Shown in pieces: positions 44,530 to 50,693 of a stretch of DNA of 64,000 nucleotides. Source of the DNA: Hyphomicrobiales bacterium. Its GTDB lineage: Bacteria; Pseudomonadota; Alphaproteobacteria; Rhizobiales; Aestuariivirgaceae. Where the stretch lies: contig JACPNZ010000013.1 in the NCBI GenBank assembly GCA_016185245.1, positions 1 to 64,000 on the forward strand, read 5' to 3'. Below the pieces are notes generated by a model. It saw nothing but the letters and a program-made list of their open reading frames with translations, was not told the origin of the DNA and made no database searches. The translations under genes and the position numbers were made by a program. Position 1 is the first letter of the stretch; each line of letters begins with the position of its first letter.

Positions 44530-45732
44530 TCACGATTGCATGCGGGCCCTCAGCCTGGCGTTGAGGGCCGCCATGTCCGCTCCGGCGGGAGCCTGATCGA
44601 GGGTCACCACCGGCAGGATCTGGCGCAGCCGGTCGTGGTGGGTGCGAACGCCGCGCTCCAGATCGGAAAGATAGAAGCCCTCGAAGGCGGATGATTTCAT
44701 CGACTCGTTGGACCAGATCGAAAGCTGAGTATCTTCCTCGTAGGTTTCGCGGTCAATGCGGTAGGAGAGGTAGCGGGCCAGCTTTTGCTCGCGGGCTTCG
44801 TCGGGCCGGCGGTAGATCATGCCGCGCACCAGGGCGCGGTCGACCGCCATCGGCAGTTCCTGGTAGAACTGCACGGTCTCCGGCGTGGCGATGATGACGC
44901 TGTTGGGGAAGAGCCCGTAATAGGCCCACACCTTGCGCCGGTCTTCGGGAAGCCAGTCGAGGCCGCCCGCCAGCTTCAGATAGTTGCGCACAGTCCAGCG
45001 CCGTCCGCCGTGGGAGACGAAATATCCCTTGGCGCAGTTGAGGCCGTCGGGATAGTCGATGTCGTGGTAGGTGGGACCATAGAGGTCCTGGAGCGCCGGG
45101 TGCGCCATCGGCACATGGTAGCCCTCGTTGTCGACGTCGCGCACCGACTTCCAGTTCACCGGCAGGGTGTTCTTCCACATCTTGCCGGTCGGCACCATCT
45201 CGGCCGGCCGGTAGGGTGCCAACTCGCTTTCAAAGCGCGCCAGGTGCTCGGCGACCGACGGCTGCGGACCTTTGCGGAAACGGACGAAGATGAAACCCAT
45301 CCAGACTTCCATTTCGATCGGACGGAGACCCATCTTGGAGCGGTCAAGGGCGGCATAACTGTTGGGACGCGCAGCACCTCGCAAGGTGCCGTCGAGATTG
45401 TAGACCCAGCCGTGAAACGGGCAGACCAGGGCATTCTTGCAGTGGCCGGTATCACCCACGGCAACGCGCGAGCCGCGATGCCGGCACAGATTGTGGAAGG
45501 CCCGGATGACGCCGTCGTCGCCGCGGACAATGACGGCGCGATCGTCGCAGACATCGAAGGTCAGATAGTCGCCGATCGCCGGCACATCGTTGATGTGGCC
45601 GGCGATCTGCCAGCGGCCGAGGAACAGTTCCGTCTTCTCCAGTTCGAGCAAATTGGCATTGTGATAGGTCCAGGCCGGAAGGCCCCGGCGGTCCCAGTCG
45701 TTGGAAACTTGCTTACCCGTAGCGATCTGCAT
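44530..45732 (-). CDS. Rieske non-heme iron oxygenase alpha subunit (second copy)
   Basis: A 400-aa ring-hydroxylating-type oxygenase alpha subunit. The Rieske [2Fe-2S] ligands are Cys83-His85 in NLCRHRGS and Cys104-His107 in VCPFHGW. The catalytic mononuclear iron motif appears in DVDNEGYHVPMAHPAL with His206 and His211. It probably oxidises a methyl group or carbon of a small amine such as a betaine, releasing formaldehyde. ATG 45732 (MQIATGKQ) is chosen; the ORF track starts in the upstream gene. One base separates it from the preceding Rieske gene (TAAAATG). No dedicated reductase is encoded nearby. Confidence 0.88.
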   Translation of the reverse strand: MQIATGKQVSNDWDRRGLPAWTYHNANLLELEKTELFLGRWQIAGHINDVPAIGDYLTFDVCDDRAVIVRGDDGVIRAFHNLCRHRGSRVAVGDTGHCKNALVCPFHGWVYNLDGTLRGAARPNSYAALDRSKMGLRPIEMEVWMGFIFVRFRKGPQPSVAEHLARFESELAPYRPAEMVPTGKMWKNTLPVNWKSVRDVDNEGYHVPMAHPALQDLYGPTYHDIDYPDGLNCAKGYFVSHGGRRWTVRNYLKLAGGLDWLPEDRRKVWAYYGLFPNSVIIATPETVQFYQELPMAVDRALVRGMIYRRPDEAREQKLARYLSYRIDRETYEEDTQLSIWSNESMKSSAFEGFYLSDLERGVRTHHDRLRQILPVVTLDQAPAGADMAALNARLRARMQS

Positions 45733-45733
45733 T

Positions 45734-46882
45734 TTAGCCCTCCAACTGCCGCCTGACCCATTGCTGAAAATTGAACACGTCATATTCCTGCGGCATCAGC
45801 CGGCCGGCCGTGAAGGCCGAGGATTTGAGGCCGCGCTGGTTCATTTCGCTCGCCGCGCCATCCTCGGCGACCACCCGCTCGACCAGTGCGGTCGCCGCCT
45901 GGAGATCGAAGCCGGGGGCTTCCAGCGTCGCCTTGGCGAACAGCCATTCGGCGCGAAGTTCGGTGCGCTCCGGCCCGAGCGGCCGCAGCGAGACAACCCG
46001 CACGTAGTCGACATGGGCCACCAGATACGTGGTGGGGTACAGCGTCACGAAGGTCTGGCCGCGGGCTTTCTCTTCCTCGCTGAGACCGGGGAAATCGGGG
46101 CCGCAGGGCTCACCCGAGACGGTCCAGCTACGCGCGCCCGGCTTGAGGCGCGTTCCGCGCTCGGGACTGGCGGGCGTCCAGTCGGGCGCCTCGTTGGCCG
46201 CCATGTAGCCCTTGCCGTAGATCGGCACCACCTCGCACAGTTCGGGATGAATGCCGGGGCAGTGCAGGCATTCATTGTAGTTCTCCCAGAAGATCTTCCA
46301 GTTGCAGGCAAGCTCCTTGACCATGGTGCGGCCGGTCATCAGTTCGGTCATCGGCCAATGGTCGAGAGCCTTGGCGCCGAGATCGGGAACCCGCTCGAAA
46401 TCGGGTGGCGGGTCGGCGAGGCAGATGAAGATCAAGCCGTTCCATAGCCTGACATTGACCTTGAACAGGCCATGGTCTTCCTTGCGGAAATCGCCGGTCA
46501 CCGAGACATAGGGGGTGCTGCGGAGGTTGCCTTTCAGGTCATAGGCCCAGGCATGATAGGGGCAGACGATGAGCTTCGCGGCGAGCCGGGTTTCGGCGGC
46601 ACTGCACAGCTCGGCACCACGGTGCCGGCAGGTGTTGTGGAAGCAGGCGATGGTGCCGTCACCGTCCTTCACCAGGATCAGGTTTTCGCCGGCGATGGCG
46701 AGCCGCCTGACCGTCATCGCCGGCAGATCGTTGACCCGGCCGGCATAGATCCAGTTCCGCCGCCAGATACGCTTGAGCTCGAGGTCGTGATGGGCGGGAT
46801 CAAAGTAATAATGGGCCGGCAGGCTGTCGGGGCAGCGGTCGAGCAGCGGCGAGCCGGTCTGCGGCGTCGATAATTCGCTCAT
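45734..46882 (-). CDS. Rieske non-heme iron oxygenase alpha subunit (first copy, GbcA-like)
   Basis: A 382-aa oxygenase. Rieske ligands are Cys85-His87 in NTCRHRGA and Cys107-His110 in VCPYHAW. The catalytic iron motif ENYNECLHCPGIHPEL, with His207 and His212, resembles GbcA/stachydrine demethylase-type enzymes that cleave N-methyl groups of betaines. First gene of the operon. ATG 46882 (MSELSTPQ) is preferred; it is preceded by GGGAGGGACAT, and the longer ORF-track start lies in the operator region. The two Rieske genes are divergent in sequence, so they are not a simple recent duplication. Confidence 0.88.
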   Translation of the reverse strand: MSELSTPQTGSPLLDRCPDSLPAHYYFDPAHHDLELKRIWRRNWIYAGRVNDLPAMTVRRLAIAGENLILVKDGDGTIACFHNTCRHRGAELCSAAETRLAAKLIVCPYHAWAYDLKGNLRSTPYVSVTGDFRKEDHGLFKVNVRLWNGLIFICLADPPPDFERVPDLGAKALDHWPMTELMTGRTMVKELACNWKIFWENYNECLHCPGIHPELCEVVPIYGKGYMAANEAPDWTPASPERGTRLKPGARSWTVSGEPCGPDFPGLSEEEKARGQTFVTLYPTTYLVAHVDYVRVVSLRPLGPERTELRAEWLFAKATLEAPGFDLQAATALVERVVAEDGAASEMNQRGLKSSAFTAGRLMPQEYDVFNFQQWVRRQLEG

Positions 46883-46911
46883 CCGATGTCCCTCCCGCCC
46901 TTTGTGGAGGA

Positions 46912-46941
46912 ATTCTGGCTTGATTTTGATTGACTTGTCAA
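46912..46941 (-). promoter_or_regulatory. Candidate promoter of the Rieske/Pot operon
   Basis: On the minus strand a perfect TTGACA (46941-46936) and CAGAAT (46917-46912) are 18 bp apart. The minus-10 matches TATAAT at four of six positions. The minus-35 lies inside the palindrome 46924-46947, so regulator binding there would block RNA polymerase. Confidence 0.5.
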
Positions 46942-46947
46942 TCAAAA
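46924..46947. promoter_or_regulatory. Perfect 24-bp inverted repeat, candidate BetI-type operator
   Basis: The arms TTTTGATTGAC and GTCAATCAAAA are exact complements of 11 bp with a 2-bp spacer. It lies between the divergent TetR and Rieske genes. TTGATTG half-sites resemble those I recall for BetI operators. It is a strong dyad for the TetR-family dimer encoded next to it. Confidence 0.7.
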
Positions 46948-47003
46948 CGAAACTTCGACCGCTTCACGATTGCCGCCACTTTTCGGGAGGCTGGTTTTCT
47001 GCC

Positions 47004-47015
47004 ATTGAGCTCAAT
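47004..47015. promoter_or_regulatory. Secondary palindrome before the regulator gene
   Basis: ATTGAGCTCAAT is a perfect 12-bp palindrome 23 bp before the TetR start. It shares the TTGA half-site of the larger palindrome and may allow autoregulation. Confidence 0.4.
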
Positions 47016-47038
47016 ACTTTACCTTAGGGTCTGATTCT

Positions 47039-47710
47039 ATGAACAGGACGGCGGCCGAACCTGCAGCGATTGCCCTGCCGCGCAAGGCGAGTCGCGAACA
47101 TCGCCGCCAGCAGCTGATCGATGCCACTATCGAGAGCCTCGCCAGGCGGGGCTACGCTCAGACCACGATGACCGATGTGGCGGTCACGGCGGGCGTGTCG
47201 CACGGCCTGGTCAACTTCCATTTCGACACCAAGGAGAAACTCCTCACCGAGACCCTGCTCTATCTCGCCGAGGAATATCGCGACAACTGGTTGGCAGCGC
47301 TTGCCGCCGCACCCGCCGATCCCGCCGCCCAGCTCGATGCCCTGATCGTTGCCGATTTCAACGAGCGCATCTGCACGCCGAGCAAGCTGGTGGCCTGGTG
47401 CGCCTTCTGGGCCGAGGCCCAGAGCCGGCCGATCTATCAGGAGAAATGCGGCGCCAACGACCTCGCCTATATCCGCAACCTCGAGGAAATCTGTGCCAGA
47501 CTGGTCGCGGCCGGCAACTATCGTCACAGTCCCCAGCGGGTGGCCAGAGTGCTGCGGGTGACCGCCGAGGGAACCTGGCTCGATCTCTTGTCGATGATCG
47601 AACCCTATTCGCGCGACGAGGCGCTGCGCACCGTCTATGCCTGCGCCGCCGCCTTCTTTCCCGATCACTTTGACGAAGCGGGGCTGCGCAAGCCTTCCGT
47701 GGATAATTGA
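47039..47710 (+). CDS. TetR-family regulator, BetI-like
   Basis: A 223-aa repressor-type protein. The N-terminus RREQLIDATIES-like region (REHRRQQLIDATIESLARRGYAQTTM) and the helix-turn-helix VAVTAGVSHGLVNFHFDTKEKLL match BetI and relatives. The C-terminus contains WCAFWAEAQSRP, also typical of BetI. BetI responds to choline; here the effector is probably the substrate of the divergent Rieske/Pot operon. The gene is followed by the glxB-like gene after about 130 bp. No separate ribosome binding site is obvious. Confidence 0.88.
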   Translation: MNRTAAEPAAIALPRKASREHRRQQLIDATIESLARRGYAQTTMTDVAVTAGVSHGLVNFHFDTKEKLLTETLLYLAEEYRDNWLAALAAAPADPAAQLDALIVADFNERICTPSKLVAWCAFWAEAQSRPIYQEKCGANDLAYIRNLEEICARLVAAGNYRHSPQRVARVLRVTAEGTWLDLLSMIEPYSRDEALRTVYACAAAFFPDHFDEAGLRKPSVDN

Positions 47711-47755
47711 CCTCGGGGCAGAAAAGCTCTTTCTTAAGACCTCGTTTTTCCTTGC

Positions 47756-47772
47756 AGTAAAAAAAGTTTACT
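47756..47772 (+). promoter_or_regulatory. AT-rich inverted repeat upstream of the glxB-like gene
   Basis: AGTAAA and TTTACT (6-bp arms, 5-nt spacer) lie in an A/T-rich stretch about 75 bp before the GlxB start. TTGCAG overlaps the left arm and CATATT lies 17 bp further, a weak promoter-like pair. This is the likely control region for the synthase operon. Confidence 0.35.
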
Positions 47773-47844
47773 ACCATATTGAACTCGGCCCCCGGCCCAG
47801 TGTAAGTTCGGCCATCAAAATCCCATCAGGAGCGAGGCCTCACC

Positions 47845-48762
47845 ATGTGTGGAATTGCTGGAATTCTCTATAAGGGTGCCGCGCCCGACGCCAGGGTCGG
47901 CCGGGCCCTGATCGACATGCTGGACGGCTGCCAGCACCGCGGACCCGACTCGACCGGATTCTCCCTCTACCGCGAGGCCCGTCCCGGTCACCTCCGCCTG
48001 CGCTTCATCGTCGGCAGCGGCGCGGACGCCGAGGTAGCGATCGAGCGGGTGAAAGCCAAGCTTGCCGAATTCCAGGCCCGCATCGTCGAGGAAGAGCACC
48101 TGGGTTCCTCCTATGCCGCCCTGATCAAGTTCGACGGCGATCTGCAGCGCTTGGCTTTCGAGATGGAGCACGCCGCCAAGCTCTCGTCCATCGGCGAAAG
48201 TCTCGACATCATCAAGGACCTGGGCGGCGCCCATGACGTCGACAAAGTCTACAAGATCGACAAGTTCCGCGGCAGCCACGGCATCGGCCACGTGCGGCTG
48301 GCGACCGAATCGGACGTCGCCCCCGAGGCCACCCACCCGTTCTGGGCCACCGGTTTCGCCGACATCTCGATCGTCCACAACGGCCAGATCACCAACTACT
48401 ACAAGATGCGCCGGCGGCTCGAGAAGCAGGGCTACTTCTTCAATACCGACAACGACTCGGAGCTGATCGCCGTCTATCTGGCCGACAAGCTGAAGCATGG
48501 CCACACGCTGAAGGACGCCCTCAAGACCTCGATCGAGGACCTCGACGGCACCTTCTCCTTCCTGGTCTCGACCAAGGACGAGATCGGCTATGCCAAGGAT
48601 CGGCTGGCGGCGAAGCCCATGGTGAAATACGAGGACGACGACATCATCGCCATCGCCTCGGAAGAGGTTTCGCTCAACCGCCTGTTCCCCGGCCACGCCC
48701 TCAACACCACCGAACCCGCACCCGGAACCTTCGACACATGGCAACTATCGACCTCAGCCTGA
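47845..48762 (+). CDS. GlxB/MgsA-like class II glutamine amidotransferase
   Basis: A 305-aa Ntn-type glutamine amidotransferase. It begins MCGIAGILYKG, so Cys2 becomes the N-terminal nucleophile that releases ammonia from glutamine. Other blocks are HRGPDSTGFSLY, GIGHVRLATESD and ISIVHNGQITNYYKMRRRLE. Length and the lack of a synthetase domain match GlxB, i.e. MgsA, the amidotransferase subunit of N-methylglutamate synthase. It would supply NH3 or be a docking partner for the next two proteins. The end overlaps the next start by 25 bp. Confidence 0.85.
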   Translation: MCGIAGILYKGAAPDARVGRALIDMLDGCQHRGPDSTGFSLYREARPGHLRLRFIVGSGADAEVAIERVKAKLAEFQARIVEEEHLGSSYAALIKFDGDLQRLAFEMEHAAKLSSIGESLDIIKDLGGAHDVDKVYKIDKFRGSHGIGHVRLATESDVAPEATHPFWATGFADISIVHNGQITNYYKMRRRLEKQGYFFNTDNDSELIAVYLADKLKHGHTLKDALKTSIEDLDGTFSFLVSTKDEIGYAKDRLAAKPMVKYEDDDIIAIASEEVSLNRLFPGHALNTTEPAPGTFDTWQLSTSA

Positions 48763-50693
48763 CGCCGGTCCGCCAGGCCAATGAGCTCTTGCGCAAATAT
48801 GGAGCCGACGGCGTCGACGTCGAGGTGTTGAACCCGGACGCCCGCCACCACATCGGCGTCGGCCTCACCCATCCGATCAATGTGCATGTGAAGGGCTCGG
48901 CCGGCTATTTCTGCGCCGGCCTCACCGACGGACCACGCTTTATTGTCGACAACAATGTCGGCTGGGGCCTCGGCGACAACATGCTCGGCGGTTCCATTAT
49001 AGTGAACGGCAATGCCTCGGCCATTCCGGGTGTCGCTATCCGTGGCGCCGAGATCGTGGTCAAGGGCAACATCGGCTCGCGCGCCGGCCAGGTGATGAAG
49101 GCGGGAACCCTGCTCGCCTGCGGCAATGCCAATTTCATGGCGGGCTACATGATGTATGGCGGCCGCCTGATCATTCTCGGCCAGTCCGGCGAGAAGGTCG
49201 GCCAGGATATGACCGGCGGCAACATCTATGTGGCGGGCAAGCTCGCCGAAATGGGCACCGATGCCATGTTGACCGATCTGCCCGCCGCCGAACTCGACGA
49301 CATCCGCGCCTTCCTCGACAAGTACCAGATCGCCTTCAAGGGCACATTCCAGAAGATCGTCAATGCCGGCAAGAAGCTGCGCTATGCGAGGAACGAGCCG
49401 CGCCGGAGAGCCATTCCCTTTTTCGAGAGCTTCGCCGACAACGCCTACTGGAACGCCAAGGTTCAAGAAGACATCCACATCAAGTCACAGATCGGCCGCT
49501 ACCGCATCCGGGGCTATGGTGCCGCCCGCGCCATGCCGCATATTTCCGATCTGGCTTTCAGGAAGGATATTTCGATCGGCGCCGGCAGCGATCCCGATGT
49601 CATCTGCAAGGTGCACATGAAGACCGAGATCGGCGGCCGCAGCGGCGCCAATCCGTTGAAGCTGTCGATGCCGGTGATGATCGCCCCCATGTCCTATGGG
49701 GCCCTGTCGAAATCGGCGAAGCTCGCCTTGGCCATCGCCTCGAGGCTTTCCGGCACCTCCGAGAACACCGGCGAGGGCGGCATGTCTAAGGAGCAGCGGG
49801 CCGAAGCCAACCAGATCATCTACCAGTGCCTGGCCGGCCGCCTGGGCTGGAACATCCACGACATGCGCCAGGCCAACGGACTTGAAATCTACATCAGCCA
49901 GGGCGCCAAGCCGGGCCTCGGCGGCCAGTTGATGGCCAAGAAGGTGACGCCCGAGATCGCCCGCATCCGCGGCATTCCGGCCGGCATCGATCTGCGCTCG
50001 CCGTCGCGCCACCCGGACGTGCTCGGCGCCGACGACCTGGTGATCAAGGTCGAGGAGTTTCGCGAGGCGACCGGCTATCGCATTCCGGTGTCGGTCAAGC
50101 TCGGCGCGGGACGGGTGCGCGACGACATCAAGATCGCCTGGAAGGACGGTTTCGACTTCGTCGAGTTGGACGGCATGCAGGGTTCGACCGGGGCGGCCGG
50201 CAATGAGGTTCTGGAATTCGTCGGCATCCCGACGCTGTCGGCCATTCAGGAGGCCCGCGATGCGCTGACCGAGGTTGGCGGCCTCGACATGCCGATCGTG
50301 CTGATGGGCGGCATCAAGGACGGCATCGACACGGTGAAGGCCCTGGCGCTTGGGGCCCACGCGGTGGCGATGGGGACCTCGGCGATCATCGCCGGCGGCT
50401 GCATCGCCTGTCTCCAGTGCCATGTCGGCACCTGTGTCACCGGCATCGCCACCCAGGACCCGGAACACGAGAAGCGCTACAACATCCCGGCCGAGGCCCA
50501 GAACATCCATCACTTCCTTGAGTCGGTGCGCTGGCAGATCGCCGCCGTCACCCATGCCCTGGGCTATTCCGATCCCCATGAGGTGAGCCGCGACGATCTC
50601 GTCGCGCTGACGCCGGAAGCCGCCGCCATCACCCGGCTTCCCTACGCTCCGGAATACCGCGAGCGGCAGCCGGATCTGCGCAAGGCCTCATAG
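48738..50693 (+). CDS. Fused GlxC-GlxD (MgsB-MgsC)-like glutamate/N-methylglutamate synthase
   Basis: A 651-aa protein that joins two units usually encoded separately. Residues about 45-175 form the GXGXG beta-helix domain (MLGGSIIVNGNA, MYGGRLIILGQSGEKVGQDMTGG) of GlxC. After a linker, residues about 250-610 form an FMN-binding glutamate-synthase barrel of the GlxD type: PMSYGALSKSAKLALA, GEGGMS, VKLGAGRVRDD, MGGIKDGIDTVKAL. A 3Fe-4S-type Cys cluster is in GCIACLQCHVGTC near residues 554-566. N-methylglutamate synthase makes N-methylglutamate from methylamine and glutamate. Its TAG stop directly abuts the next ATG. Confidence 0.82.
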   Translation: MATIDLSLTPVRQANELLRKYGADGVDVEVLNPDARHHIGVGLTHPINVHVKGSAGYFCAGLTDGPRFIVDNNVGWGLGDNMLGGSIIVNGNASAIPGVAIRGAEIVVKGNIGSRAGQVMKAGTLLACGNANFMAGYMMYGGRLIILGQSGEKVGQDMTGGNIYVAGKLAEMGTDAMLTDLPAAELDDIRAFLDKYQIAFKGTFQKIVNAGKKLRYARNEPRRRAIPFFESFADNAYWNAKVQEDIHIKSQIGRYRIRGYGAARAMPHISDLAFRKDISIGAGSDPDVICKVHMKTEIGGRSGANPLKLSMPVMIAPMSYGALSKSAKLALAIASRLSGTSENTGEGGMSKEQRAEANQIIYQCLAGRLGWNIHDMRQANGLEIYISQGAKPGLGGQLMAKKVTPEIARIRGIPAGIDLRSPSRHPDVLGADDLVIKVEEFREATGYRIPVSVKLGAGRVRDDIKIAWKDGFDFVELDGMQGSTGAAGNEVLEFVGIPTLSAIQEARDALTEVGGLDMPIVLMGGIKDGIDTVKALALGAHAVAMGTSAIIAGGCIACLQCHVGTCVTGIATQDPEHEKRYNIPAEAQNIHHFLESVRWQIAAVTHALGYSDPHEVSRDDLVALTPEAAAITRLPYAPEYRERQPDLRKAS

